A stretch of 64,000 nucleotides of DNA from Microbacterium keratanolyticum (lineage in GTDB: Bacteria > Actinomycetota > Actinomycetes > Actinomycetales > Microbacteriaceae), in the NCBI RefSeq assembly GCF_016907255.1, contig NZ_JAFBBQ010000001.1:1488001-1552000 (forward strand), written 5' to 3'. Positions 8,772 to 17,982 of the stretch are shown here, one piece after another; position 1 is the first letter of the stretch; each line of letters starts with the position of its first letter. A program made the translations under genes and the position numbers. Below the pieces are notes generated by a model, which was not told where the DNA came from, made no database searches, and saw nothing but the letters and a program-made list of their open reading frames with translations.

Positions 8772-10417
8772 GTGCAGTGCAGAAGCGATCCGGGCTCGAC
8801 CCGGTGCTGATCGAGGTCGTCGGTTCGGCGTTCTCCACGATCGTCGAAGAGATGAGCGAGACGCTGGTCAAGGCCGCATACTCGCCCAACATCAAGGAAC
8901 GCCGCGACTGCACGGCGAGCTTTTTCGACGCCGCCGGCCAGGCAATCGCGCAGGATGAGGGTGGCTCACCGCTGCACCTCGGATCGCTCATGGGCATCGT
9001 GGAGGCGCTGCGTGCGCGCTACCCGCTGGAGCAGATTCAGCCGGGTGACATCTTCATCGGTAACGACCCGTACACGGGTGGCGGATCGCACCTGCCGGAC
9101 ATCGTTCTGGCGGCGCCGATCTTCGTCGATGGCGAGTTGAGCGCTTGGGCTGCCACGCTCGCGCACCACGCGGACTTCGGTGACCGTGGCCATGCGCACA
9201 TCTTCCAGGAAGCAATTCGGATCCCTCCGGTGCACCTGGTCAAGGAGGGCGTGCGCCAGGAGGAGCTGCTGCAGCTCATCCTGCTCAACTGCCAGATTCC
9301 CGAGGAGCGAATCGCTGATCTTCGGGCGCAGGAAGCGGCGCTGCGCGTTGCAGTCACGCGCTACGAAGAGCTGTGTGCGCGCTACGGCGTGGAGACGGTG
9401 CGCGCGATCGGTGACGAGCTGCTCGACTATACGGAGCGTCGTACGCGTGCGGCGATCGCCGAGTTCCCCGACGGTGAGTACACCTTCGAGGACAAGTTCG
9501 ATGCTCCGGAGCTCGACGATGAACTCACCCTGAAGGTGCGCATCGTCGTGAGCGGCGAAGAGATGCTGTTCGACTTTGCGGGCAACCCGCCGCAGGTACG
9601 AGCCAGCGTCAACGTCGTGTGGACCGGGCTCTACGCCGCGGTCTACTACACGATCAAGACGTTGATCGATCCGGACATCGCTCCGAACGCCGGGCTCTAC
9701 CGTCCGGTGACGATCGAGGCGCCTGAGGGATCCATCATCAACTGCTCGGCACCCGCGGCAGTCAACGGCCGCAGTGAGACCTGCCAGCGCATCGTCGATC
9801 TGATCCAGGGTGCACTCGCCCCGGCCGTGCCGGAGCGTGTAACGGGAGCGTCGAACGGCGCCAACACCGGCGTGCACTTCTCGGGCCATGATGCCGTGCG
9901 TGGACGTGACTTTGTCTACCTGGAGACGATCGGCGGCGGCAGCGGTGCCCGTTTCAACAAGGACGGTCTCGACGGTGTGCAGGTGCATATGACGAACACG
10001 TCGAACCTGCCGGTCGAGAGCCTGGAGAGCGAGTATCCGCTCATGGTCGAGGCCTACGAGCTCATCGAGGACTCGGGCGGAACCGGTGAGCACCGGGGTG
10101 GCATGGGTATCCGCCGGAAGATCCGCGTAGAGGCACCGGACGTGCACTTCTGGCTCGACACGAGCCGTCAGAAGTCACAGCCGTGGGGTGTCTTCGGCGG
10201 TGGCGACGGCGACTCGGCGCACTGTGAGCTGAGCGAGGACACGCGCCCGATCGACCACGGCTACACGGTCATGCAGCCGGGCCAGTGGGCGTCGATCGAG
10301 ACGGCGGGCGCCGGTGGTTACGGCGACCCGAGCAAGCGTTCGGAGGAACGAATCGCCCGCGACCTGCGCGATGGGCGAATCTCTGACGAGACGGCGCAGA
10401 GCTACAACAACAGCTGA
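8768..10417 (+). CDS. hyuB: Hydantoinase/oxoprolinase subunit B
   Basis: A 549-residue partner of the A subunit. Family motifs are the N-terminal DPVLIEVVGSAFSTIVEEM, HLGSLMGIVEAL, and GNDPYTGGGSHLPDI at about residues 97-111, then GGSGARFNKDGLDGVQVHMTN near 390-415 (quoted here in part as HMTNTSN). Length is typical (about 520-590). The last gene of this operon, it is followed 13 bases later by a strong hairpin terminator. With subunit A it probably forms an A2B2-type cytoplasmic complex; the substrate is not determined by sequence. Confidence 0.9.
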   Translation: MSAVQKRSGLDPVLIEVVGSAFSTIVEEMSETLVKAAYSPNIKERRDCTASFFDAAGQAIAQDEGGSPLHLGSLMGIVEALRARYPLEQIQPGDIFIGNDPYTGGGSHLPDIVLAAPIFVDGELSAWAATLAHHADFGDRGHAHIFQEAIRIPPVHLVKEGVRQEELLQLILLNCQIPEERIADLRAQEAALRVAVTRYEELCARYGVETVRAIGDELLDYTERRTRAAIAEFPDGEYTFEDKFDAPELDDELTLKVRIVVSGEEMLFDFAGNPPQVRASVNVVWTGLYAAVYYTIKTLIDPDIAPNAGLYRPVTIEAPEGSIINCSAPAAVNGRSETCQRIVDLIQGALAPAVPERVTGASNGANTGVHFSGHDAVRGRDFVYLETIGGGSGARFNKDGLDGVQVHMTNTSNLPVESLESEYPLMVEAYELIEDSGGTGEHRGGMGIRRKIRVEAPDVHFWLDTSRQKSQPWGVFGGGDGDSAHCELSEDTRPIDHGYTVMQPGQWASIETAGAGGYGDPSKRSEERIARDLRDGRISDETAQSYNNS

Positions 10418-10430
10418 TGCGTTGAGACGG

Positions 10431-10463
10431 ACGGGAGGATGCTGTGACCCAGCATCCTCCCGT
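10431..10463. terminator. Intrinsic terminator after hyuB, shared with the LacI gene
   Basis: A perfect 14-bp stem (10431-10444 with 10450-10463), loop TGACC, followed by TTTCT on the plus strand. It lies between convergent genes. Confidence 0.9.
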
Positions 10464-10466
10464 TTT

Positions 10467-11555
10467 CTATGCCTGGGTGATGGAACCCACGGAATCGCGC
10501 ATGAGCAGCGATGCGTTGAGCAGGTGGTCGTGGGCGGATGGTGCATGTCCGCGAATCGCGCCGATCAGCGTGGTGGCGGCTGTCGCGCCGAGCCGTTGTC
10601 GCGGTTGGTCGATCACGGAGACCGCAGGGCGCACGAGGGTCGTCCAGTCCTGGTCATCGAAGCCGATGAATGCCAGATCCTGCGGCACGGCGATATCGCG
10701 TGCGGTGAGGGCGCGGTAGGCACCGGAGGTGAGCGCGGCGTCGGTCGAGTGCAGGGCGGTGGCGGTGACGCCACTGTCGAGGAACGCCTCCACGGCACGC
10801 TGGGCGTCATCGACGGAGTACGCGGAGCGCAGCAGCAGGTGCTCGTCGGCGGGGATCTCCGCGGCGGCGAGAGCGCGCAAGTAGCCGATCACACGCTGCG
10901 CGGACGGGCGAAGAAGAGCGAAGTACGCGTCGTCGGGGCCTTCGGCGATAGCGCGGAGCTCGTCCAGGCTCTGCGTGGCCTCGGTGAGCAGCGCGATCCG
11001 AGTGTGCCCGTTGTCGATGAGCGCGCGCACGGCCTGTGCCGTGGCGTCTGCGTGATCAGCGGAGACGAGGGGGAGGGCGGCGAGGGTCGGCAGGCGGCGG
11101 TCGAGGAGGACGACGGGGATGCCTTCGGCGGCGATCCGGGCGATGGCCTGGGGATCTCTCTGCAACACGGGGGCGATCGCGATGCCGTCGACGCGCTTCT
11201 CGGCGAGCAGTTCGATGGAGCTGCTCTCGATCTCGGGGTCGTTGTCGGTGTTGCTGACAAGGACCTCGAATCCGGCGGATCGTGCCGCGTCGGTGAAGCC
11301 GCGGAGGACGGCGGAGAAGAAGGGGTTGGCGACGTCTGGCAGCACCACGCCCAGGGTGTGGGTGAGGCCGGACTTCATCGCTTTCGCGAGCTGGTTGGGG
11401 CGGTAGCCCAGTCGTTCTGCGGCTTCGAGCACCTTCTGCTTGGTCTGCGGACTCGCGGATCCACTGCGCGCGAGCACACGTGCGGCGGCGGATTTGGAGA
11501 CACCTGCCTCCCTGGCGACGTCGATTATTGTGGCAGAGGCGTGGCGCTGCGTCAT
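10467..11555 (-). CDS. LacI-family transcriptional regulator of the Amadori/hydantoinase locus
   Basis: About 362 residues. The N-terminal helix-turn-helix reads ATIIDVAREAGVSKSAAARV, followed by the hinge helix NQLAKAMKSG and a periplasmic-binding-like ligand domain starting LGVVLPDVANPFFS. The start at 11555 has AAAGG eight bases upstream and places the HTH at the usual position; an in-frame start 45 bases further upstream is less likely. It is flanked by the two operons that carry the shared CpG-centred operators, so it probably represses both and is relieved by a glycated ligand. The ligand is not known. Confidence 0.9.
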   Translation of the reverse strand: MTQRHASATIIDVAREAGVSKSAAARVLARSGSASPQTKQKVLEAAERLGYRPNQLAKAMKSGLTHTLGVVLPDVANPFFSAVLRGFTDAARSAGFEVLVSNTDNDPEIESSSIELLAEKRVDGIAIAPVLQRDPQAIARIAAEGIPVVLLDRRLPTLAALPLVSADHADATAQAVRALIDNGHTRIALLTEATQSLDELRAIAEGPDDAYFALLRPSAQRVIGYLRALAAAEIPADEHLLLRSAYSVDDAQRAVEAFLDSGVTATALHSTDAALTSGAYRALTARDIAVPQDLAFIGFDDQDWTTLVRPAVSVIDQPRQRLGATAATTLIGAIRGHAPSAHDHLLNASLLMRDSVGSITQA

Positions 11556-11648
11556 GGACTGCCTTTCACTGAAGCGTTGCTCGCATCGTACCGATGCCAT
11601 TCATGGCCGGTTTCGCGAACATCATTTGATCAATTGTGCCCTTTGTGA

Positions 11649-11707
11649 TTGACACCGTTCCCATTTTTCGCGAGAGTGTCTATTACAGGGTTGAGGGAAC
11701 GTTCCCA
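11649..11707 (+). promoter_or_regulatory. Paired LacI-type operators upstream of the ABC importer operon
   Basis: TGACACCGTTCCCA at 11650-11663 is identical to the site at 4725-4738. AGGGAACGTTCCCA at 11694-11707 contains the perfect palindrome GGGAACGTTCCC. The sites lie in the divergent gap between the LacI gene and the substrate-binding protein gene, so the regulator may control itself as well. The rest of the 289-base gap (11556-11844) shows only the SD AAAGGAG at its end. Confidence 0.75.
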
Positions 11708-11844
11708 GAATGGACTTTCAACCCCGGCTGATGGCGGCCGGTCGGCATGGCTGAGCGAACGCATCAGACCACATACCGACGACTCGCCCGGGTCGTACAC
11801 AGCACGCGGCCGCATCGCGGTCGAGAAGTCAAAGGAGATTCACC

Positions 11845-13404
11845 ATGGTGAACACGTCAGCGCGGATGCGTCGCACGGTTGGCGCGGTTGTCGCCGTCGC
11901 CGCGACCGCAGCCTCCCTGGTTGCTTGTTCCTCGACCGATGGCGGAGGCGCCGCCGCAGGATCGACGACCCTGCGATTCGGACTCGACAGCGACGTTCCC
12001 AACCTTGTCACCCCGCAGAACCAGGGCAGCGCGTCGATGATCCTCAACGGTGTGCTCCACCGCGGACTCGTGCAGTATGACAAGACCGGCGCGATTGTCC
12101 CGGCTCTCGCCGAGACCTGGGAAGAGGAAGCGGCACAGACCTTTACGTTCCACCTGCGCGAAGGCCTCACCTTCCATGACGGCAGCGAGCTCGACAGCGC
12201 CGACGTCAAGGCCAGCCTCGAGCACATGGCGAACCCCGACAGCGTTGCAAAGCTCTACCCCGCAGCCAAGGGAATTGCCTCGGTCGAGACGCCGGACGCA
12301 GAGACCGTCGTCGTCGAGCTGAGTGCTCCCGACGCCGCCTTCCTGTCGTACATGGCAGATGTCTCCGGCGCGATCCTTCCCTCCGAGGAAGTCGGCTCGG
12401 AAGGCCCCACCTATATTGGTGCCGGCCCGTACAAGTACGTCAGCTACGAGAAGGGCACGTCCTTCGTCGTGGAGAAGTTCGACGCGTTCTACGAGGACGG
12501 TCAGCCCTCGTACGACACGATCGAGTTCAGCATCATCCCCGACCAGGCAGCCCGTGACAACGCTCTGCTCAGCGGCAGCGTCGACATGACCTCTTTCGTT
12601 GGCTGGAACAGCTACTCGCAGGTCGAGAGCGCGGGCAACCTCGTGCTCGACGCCACCGAGGGCCCGTTCATGTACCTCCTCTTCAACACCACCGAGGGTT
12701 CGCCGTTCTCGAACCCGAAGGTGCGCGAGGCCGTCGCGTGGGCCGTCGACCGCCAGGCCGTCGTCGACGCAGCGCTCGGTGGCGTCGGCGCGCCGCTTGA
12801 AGGCATGCCGATCCCCGAGGGATCCGACTTCTACAACGCCGACCAGGCTAACCACTTCACCAAGGACGTGGAAAAGGCCAAGGCACTGCTTGCTGAGGCG
12901 GGCTACCCGAACGGCTTCACTGCGCGGATGCTCTCGTCGTCGCAGTACTCGTTCCACCAGGACACCGCGATCTCGGTGCAGAACGACCTCAAGGCGATCG
13001 GCATTGAGCTCGAGATGAACCTCCCTGACTGGCCGACCCGTCTCGAGATCGGCGCAGCCGGCGACTACGACATCGCCGTCTACGGAACCGTGGGCGTCAC
13101 AAACGACCCGGCCTTCCTTGACCAGATCCTCACGCCTGCCGGCGCGCAGAACGCTCCCTTCGGCTACAACGACGCGAAGGTGAACGAACTGCTTGCCTCG
13201 GGCCGTGCCGAAGCAGACCTTGACGCACGCAAGGCGATCTACGACGAGCTGGGCGAGTACGTGCTCGAGACGGCTCCGATCGTGGGCCTGGCATGGCGCT
13301 CGCAGGCCTACGGTCTGTCCGACACGATCAGCGGATTCACGAACATCCCGGGATTCCTCACGTTCAACTCGGGCTACACGCTGGCCACCACCACATCTAA
13401 GTAA
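11845..13404 (+). CDS. Peptide-type ABC importer substrate-binding lipoprotein (SBP family 5)
   Basis: A 519-residue extracellular lipoprotein. A signal peptide ends in the lipobox LVAC with Cys28. The mature part has the cluster-C SBP_bac_5 pattern: LRFGLDSDVPNL at the start, then PALAETWEEE, FHLREGLTFHDGSEL, GAGPYKY, and KVREAVAWAVDRQAV. It feeds the two downstream permeases and the fused ATPase. Family members bind peptides, nickel, glycosides or opine-like molecules. Given the neighbouring deglycase and kinase, a glycated amino acid or short peptide is the best guess. The SD AAAGGAG sits seven bases before the ATG. Confidence 0.93.
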   Translation: MVNTSARMRRTVGAVVAVAATAASLVACSSTDGGGAAAGSTTLRFGLDSDVPNLVTPQNQGSASMILNGVLHRGLVQYDKTGAIVPALAETWEEEAAQTFTFHLREGLTFHDGSELDSADVKASLEHMANPDSVAKLYPAAKGIASVETPDAETVVVELSAPDAAFLSYMADVSGAILPSEEVGSEGPTYIGAGPYKYVSYEKGTSFVVEKFDAFYEDGQPSYDTIEFSIIPDQAARDNALLSGSVDMTSFVGWNSYSQVESAGNLVLDATEGPFMYLLFNTTEGSPFSNPKVREAVAWAVDRQAVVDAALGGVGAPLEGMPIPEGSDFYNADQANHFTKDVEKAKALLAEAGYPNGFTARMLSSSQYSFHQDTAISVQNDLKAIGIELEMNLPDWPTRLEIGAAGDYDIAVYGTVGVTNDPAFLDQILTPAGAQNAPFGYNDAKVNELLASGRAEADLDARKAIYDELGEYVLETAPIVGLAWRSQAYGLSDTISGFTNIPGFLTFNSGYTLATTTSK

Positions 13405-13415
13405 GACCTGACTGC

Positions 13416-13439
13416 CCGGGCACCCTCTGGGGTGCCCGG
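13416..13439 (+). other. Intercistronic hairpin after the binding-protein gene
   Basis: Perfect 10-bp stem (13416-13425 with 13430-13439) with a TCTG tetraloop, 11 bases after the binding-protein stop and without a U-tract. Such hairpins usually protect the binding-protein mRNA and lower permease expression; that role is inferred. Confidence 0.65.
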
Positions 13440-13463
13440 CCAGCAGTACGGAAGGAATGACCG

Positions 13464-14414
13464 ATGGCGATGATGATTCTCCGGCGGCTTGCCGCGGGTA
13501 TCGTGCTGCTCTTCGTCGTCGCTACCGTCGTGTTCTTGGCGATGCAGCTCGTGCCGGGTGACCCCGCACGGCTCATCCTCACCGGCACAGGAGCGACTCC
13601 GACGGAAGAAGCCGTCGAGCAGCTGCGAGAGAAGCTCGGCCTGAATCTGCCGCTGTGGCAGCAGTATTTCCACTTCCTTGGGGATATACTCTCTGGCACC
13701 CTCGGTCAGTCCGTGCAGGACGGCAACACTGTCGCCTCGCACATTGCGCTCCGCCTGCCGCGGACACTTCAGCTCGTTCTGACCGCAACGGTCATTTCGG
13801 TAATCTGCGGGATCGCTCTCGGCGCGGCCGCCGCTCGACGTGGGGGATGGGTCGACCGTCTCACACTCGCCGGTACGTCTTTCGCCGTCGCGGTTCCTTC
13901 GTACGTGGCGGCCGTCATCCTCGTCTACGTCGTCGGCGTGCAGCTGCGCTGGCTCCCCTCCGGCGGCTACACCCCGCCGGATCGTGACTTCGGCGATTTC
14001 GTACAGACCCTGATCCTCCCGGTGATCGCGCTGTCGATCGGTTTCACCGGAATCGTGGCGCGGATGACGCGCTCCTCCGTTCTTGGAGTGCTCAACCAGG
14101 ACTGGGTGCGCACGGGTCGCGCGGTGGGCAACCGTGAAGGCACGGTCTTCCGCAAGCACGTCCTGCGCAACTCGCTCTCGCCTGTGCTCAGTGTCACCGC
14201 GCTTCAGCTCGGTGGCCTGCTCGGCGGCACCGTCATCATCGAGCGCGTGTTCAGCTGGCCTGGTCTCTCCGGGTTGCTCATCGACGGCGTTACCGCCCGC
14301 GACTACCCGCTCGTGCAGGGCGTGGTGCTGGTCATCGCCGCCATCTTCATTCTCATCAACATCGCGGTCGACATCGCCTATGGCTTCCTCGACCCGCGTG
14401 GACGGACGCAGTAA
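13464..14414 (+). CDS. ABC importer permease, DppB type
   Basis: A 316-residue inner-membrane permease with about six helices. The N-terminal region (RLAAGIVLLFVVATVVFLAM and QLVPGDPA) is characteristic of DppB/OppB proteins, as is the EAA-like loop FRKHVLRNSLSPVLSVTALQ near the C-terminus. It pairs with the DppC-type permease starting three bases after its stop. Several in-frame ATGs lie at the start; the first (13464) is nearest the GAAGGA. Confidence 0.92.
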   Translation: MAMMILRRLAAGIVLLFVVATVVFLAMQLVPGDPARLILTGTGATPTEEAVEQLREKLGLNLPLWQQYFHFLGDILSGTLGQSVQDGNTVASHIALRLPRTLQLVLTATVISVICGIALGAAAARRGGWVDRLTLAGTSFAVAVPSYVAAVILVYVVGVQLRWLPSGGYTPPDRDFGDFVQTLILPVIALSIGFTGIVARMTRSSVLGVLNQDWVRTGRAVGNREGTVFRKHVLRNSLSPVLSVTALQLGGLLGGTVIIERVFSWPGLSGLLIDGVTARDYPLVQGVVLVIAAIFILINIAVDIAYGFLDPRGRTQ

Positions 14415-14416
14415 TC

Positions 14417-15322
14417 ATGTCGGCATTTCTTCGTGAACTTCGTTCCCCCGGCGTCCTGCTCTCGGCGCTGTTTCTTGCGCTGCTGATCCTGCTCGCCGTT
14501 TTCGCGCCCATCGTGGCGCCGTTTGACCCTGTCGCGCAGAGTGCACAGCGACTGGCGTTGCCGAGCGCTGAGCACCTGCTTGGTACGGATCAATTCGGTC
14601 GCGACGTGCTCTCGCGCCTGATCTACGGCTCGCGGATTGACCTTGTGGTCGCCTTCGGTGCCGCGGCGCTCGCCGCCACGCTTGGCGTCACGATCGGCCT
14701 GATCGGTGGCAGCAGCAAGGGCATCGTGAACCTGCTGTCGATGCGTTCGATCGAGGTCATCCTTGCTTTCCCGCCCATCGTCTTCGCGCTCATGGTCGTC
14801 ACGATGATCGGTCCTGGCGTGCTCACGCTCATCGTCACGATGGGGATCCTGTTCGCCCCCGCTTTCGCCCGCATCGTCTACGGTGAAGTTCTCACTTTGC
14901 GTAACCTCGAATACGTGCAGGCGAGCACTGTGATCGGCACGCCCAAAGCGCGAGTGCTGTTCCGCGTCATCCTTCCCGGTGTCATAGCGCCGGTGCTCGT
15001 CCAAATGTCGCTCACCCTCGCCGCAGCGCTCCTCCTGTCGTCCGGTTTGAGCTATCTCGGCCTCGGTGTTGTGCCTCCTGACCCTTCGTGGGGCGGGATG
15101 ATCGCGGAGGGCCAAGCGCTGATGACGCGCTCGCCCATGCTGCTGTTCATCGCGGGAGGCATCGTCGTGGCGACGGTCCTCTCCTTCTCGGTGCTGGCGG
15201 ACGCCCTTGAACGCTCATTGGATCCGCGTCGTCGGCGATCCAAGAAAGATAAGGCGGTTGCGTTCGCGCGAACCGAGACAATCCAGACGCGTCGCGTCTC
15301 GACCGGAAGGCGGTTGCCATGA
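14417..15322 (+). CDS. ABC importer permease, DppC type
   Basis: A 301-residue permease with an N-terminal OppC-like segment (APIVAPFDPVAQ, HLLGTDQFGRDVLSRLIYG) and five to six membrane helices. A coupling loop, GTPKARVLFRVILPGVIAP, contacts the ATPase, and LSYLGLGVVPPDPSWGGMI is typical of DppC. The stop overlaps the start of the epimerase-like gene by four bases. Confidence 0.92.
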   Translation: MSAFLRELRSPGVLLSALFLALLILLAVFAPIVAPFDPVAQSAQRLALPSAEHLLGTDQFGRDVLSRLIYGSRIDLVVAFGAAALAATLGVTIGLIGGSSKGIVNLLSMRSIEVILAFPPIVFALMVVTMIGPGVLTLIVTMGILFAPAFARIVYGEVLTLRNLEYVQASTVIGTPKARVLFRVILPGVIAPVLVQMSLTLAAALLLSSGLSYLGLGVVPPDPSWGGMIAEGQALMTRSPMLLFIAGGIVVATVLSFSVLADALERSLDPRRRRSKKDKAVAFARTETIQTRRVSTGRRLP

Positions 15323-16176
15323 AGTTCGGTGCTCACAGCCAGATGTTCGCCCACGAGATCGCAGAGGACCCGCGTGGCGTGCTGCGAACGGTGCGGGAGC
15401 TTGGGATGGATGCGATCGAGATCAACGTCGGCGATCCAGCCACATTTCCGGTAGGCGAAGTGGTGGCGGGGGTGGCCGAGACAGAACTCGATGTTGTTCT
15501 TGGCGTCGCACTACCTGCGCACCGGAATACGGTCAGTTCTGACGCTACGGAGCGCGCAGATGGGCTCGCTCATCTGCAACGCTGTATCGACATCGCGCAT
15601 GAGATCGGCGCACGCAAGATCTGTGGGGGATTGCATTCCGCCAATGGTGTGTTCGTGGGGCGCCCTCGAACGGTGCAGGAGTGGCAGTGGAGCATTGATG
15701 CGCTGCGTCATGCCGCAGTATCTGCAGAAGCAGCCGATGTCCTCCTTACGGTTGAGCCGGTGAGTCGCTACTCGGGGTACTTTCTCAACACAGCTGCCGA
15801 TGCGCTTGCACTAGTGGAGGAAGTCAACTCCACACATGTACTGGTCCAGCTCGACACTTGGCATATGAACATCGAGGAGTCGGACACTCCCTCCGCAATC
15901 CGGAGCGTAGGGTCTAAGCTCGGGCACTTTCATGGAGTCGAGAGCAACCGCGGGATACCCGGAACGGGACAAGTGCCGTGGAAGGGCGTGTTCGATGCGC
16001 TCGCAGACGTCGGCTATGACGACCTCATCGTGTATGAGCATTTTCCGGTGGGTCTGCCGCAGATGGCGGTCCGCACCCACACCTGGCGGAACATTGCCAG
16101 CTCCGAGGATGTCTGCATTGACGGTACTCGGCGCCTCACGACGATTCTGGAAGCAAGTAAGGCTGCCAGCGCATGA
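15319..16176 (+). CDS. TIM-barrel sugar epimerase (FrlC / D-psicose 3-epimerase-like)
   Basis: A 285-residue AP-endonuclease-2-fold enzyme. The metal site of the D-tagatose/D-psicose 3-epimerase family is intact: Glu146 (TVEPVSRY), Asp179 (QLDTWHMNIEE), His205 (GHFHGVESNRG) and Glu240 (VYEHF). In the frl operon the corresponding enzyme, FrlC, interconverts fructoselysine and psicoselysine, so this gene may bring an epimeric glycated amine into the kinase/deglycase route. It lies inside the importer operon, overlapping both neighbours by four bases, which ties its substrate to the imported compound. Its third-position GC looks slightly lower than that of adjacent genes. Confidence 0.85.
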   Translation: MKFGAHSQMFAHEIAEDPRGVLRTVRELGMDAIEINVGDPATFPVGEVVAGVAETELDVVLGVALPAHRNTVSSDATERADGLAHLQRCIDIAHEIGARKICGGLHSANGVFVGRPRTVQEWQWSIDALRHAAVSAEAADVLLTVEPVSRYSGYFLNTAADALALVEEVNSTHVLVQLDTWHMNIEESDTPSAIRSVGSKLGHFHGVESNRGIPGTGQVPWKGVFDALADVGYDDLIVYEHFPVGLPQMAVRTHTWRNIASSEDVCIDGTRRLTTILEASKAASA

Positions 16177-17828
16177 CCGAAGCGACAACCTCTCAGCCTC
16201 TGATGCGCGTGCATGACCTGCGGGTCGGCTTCACGAAGGAGGCGGAGACCACCTTCGTTACACATGGCATCAGCTTCGAGATCGGCGAACGCGAGACGCT
16301 TGCGCTGGTCGGAGAGTCGGGGTCGGGAAAATCGGTGACGGCGATGTCGATTCTGGATTTGCTCCCGCGCACAGCCGTGCGCAAGGGGTCCGTTCGCTGG
16401 GGCGAGGAGGAGCTCATTGGCGTGGGTCCGGCGCGGTTGCGTCAGTTGCGTGGTGGCACGATCGGGGTGATCTTCCAGGAGCCGATGACTGCCTTCAACC
16501 CGGTGTACACGATCGGCCGTCAGATCTCGGATGCCATCCTGCTGCACGAGAAGCTCAGCCGCCGTGGGGCGCTGGCTCGAGCTGTCGAACTGCTGCGTGA
16601 GGTCGGCATCCCTGAACCTGAGCGACGCATCACCTCGTACCCGCACCAGCTCTCCGGCGGGCAGCGGCAGCGCGCGATGATCGCAATGGCGATCTCTGGT
16701 TCGCCGAAGTTGCTTATCGCGGATGAACCGACAACGGCGCTCGATGTCACCGTGCAGGCGGAGATCCTTCGCCTGCTGCGCAGCCTGCAGGAAAGCCGCG
16801 GGATGTCGATTCTGCTCATCACCCATGACATGGGCGTGGTCGCAGAGATGGCGGATCGGGTCGTCGTAATGAAGGACGGCCTCGTGGTCGAGGCGGCCGA
16901 TGTCTACTCGCTGTTCGCCGCACCGCAGAATGCGTACACACAGCGGCTTCTCAACGCTGTCCCTAAGCCGAGCCTGCTCACCGCAGAGGTGCGCGAGGCG
17001 GCCCCTGATGTCGAGCCAGCGACGCCGCCCGCGCTCGTCGTGGACGATCTGCACATCCGCTATCCCGGATCGTGGCGAAAGCCCGGCTTCCTCGCCGTCG
17101 AGGGCGTGAGCTTTGCGGTTCCGGCTGGCAAGGTTGTCGGCCTCGTCGGTGAATCCGGATCCGGCAAGTCGACGATCGGCAAGGCCGTCGTCGGCCTGCT
17201 CCCGATCGAGTCGGGACGCGTGGAGATCGCGGGCACCGACGTCACCTCTGTCGCCGGTGCCGAGCTGCGCCGTGCGCGCGCTGCCTATGGAATGGTCTTC
17301 CAGGATCCAGCGTCGTCATTGAACCCGCGCGTTTCCATTGGGGCTTCGATCGCGGAACCGCTCGCGGTTCACCGCTCCGAGCTGTCGGCGGCCGAACGTC
17401 GTCGTCGCGTCACGGATCTGTTGGAACAGGTGGAGTTGCCCGCAGCGTGGGCATCACGCTTCCCGCACGAGCTCTCCGGTGGCCAGCGTCAACGGGTGGG
17501 CATCGCCCGTGCGCTTGCTCTGGAGCCGAAGTTGCTCATCGCGGACGAGCCAACCTCAGCGCTGGATGTCTCGGTGCAGGCCGCGGTCCTCGATATCTTC
17601 CAGGAGCTGCAGGAGCGCCTTGGATTCTCCTGTCTGTTCATCAGTCACGACCTCGCCGTGGTCGAGCTGCTGTCGGAGAACGTGGTCGTGCTGCAGAAGG
17701 GCGCGATCATCGAGCAGGGATCAGCGCGTGGCGTGCTCACGAACCCGCAGATGCCGTACACGCGGCGCCTGGTGGCTGCGGCGCCTGTGCCTGACCCCGT
17801 TGTCCAGCGTCAGCGTCGGATCGCTTGA
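16173..17828 (+). CDS. Fused dipeptide-type ABC importer ATPase (DppD-DppF)
   Basis: A 551-residue protein containing two complete ABC domains. Walker A GESGSGKS occurs at 47-54 and again near 326-333, and the signature LSGGQRQR occurs in both halves, as do Walker B (LLIADEPT) and the D-loop SALDV. Each half ends with the oligopeptide-transporter C-terminal region. The fusion lets one polypeptide energise the two permeases encoded upstream. It is the last gene of the importer operon; the next gene, rpsF, has its own promoter. Confidence 0.94.
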   Translation: MTEATTSQPLMRVHDLRVGFTKEAETTFVTHGISFEIGERETLALVGESGSGKSVTAMSILDLLPRTAVRKGSVRWGEEELIGVGPARLRQLRGGTIGVIFQEPMTAFNPVYTIGRQISDAILLHEKLSRRGALARAVELLREVGIPEPERRITSYPHQLSGGQRQRAMIAMAISGSPKLLIADEPTTALDVTVQAEILRLLRSLQESRGMSILLITHDMGVVAEMADRVVVMKDGLVVEAADVYSLFAAPQNAYTQRLLNAVPKPSLLTAEVREAAPDVEPATPPALVVDDLHIRYPGSWRKPGFLAVEGVSFAVPAGKVVGLVGESGSGKSTIGKAVVGLLPIESGRVEIAGTDVTSVAGAELRRARAAYGMVFQDPASSLNPRVSIGASIAEPLAVHRSELSAAERRRRVTDLLEQVELPAAWASRFPHELSGGQRQRVGIARALALEPKLLIADEPTSALDVSVQAAVLDIFQELQERLGFSCLFISHDLAVVELLSENVVVLQKGAIIEQGSARGVLTNPQMPYTRRLVAAAPVPDPVVQRQRRIA

Positions 17829-17917
17829 TTCGGGCGCCGGGTAATGCGCGCGGCGTGGCTCTGTCCCCCGACCTCGCGCGCCACTCGGGCGTGTCGTATG
17901 ACGTGCTCGACTTCGGC

Positions 17918-17923
17918 TAGACT
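17918..17923 (+). promoter_or_regulatory. -10 element of the rpsF-ssb-rpsR-rplI operon
   Basis: TAGACT fits the actinobacterial TANNNT consensus and would start a transcript near 17930 with a leader of about 108 bases. No convincing -35 hexamer is seen. Confidence 0.6.
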
Positions 17924-17982
17924 GTTGAGGTTGTCTGCCCAGATCCGGAATCGCCGGCTACGGACAGACACGTGCAACACAC

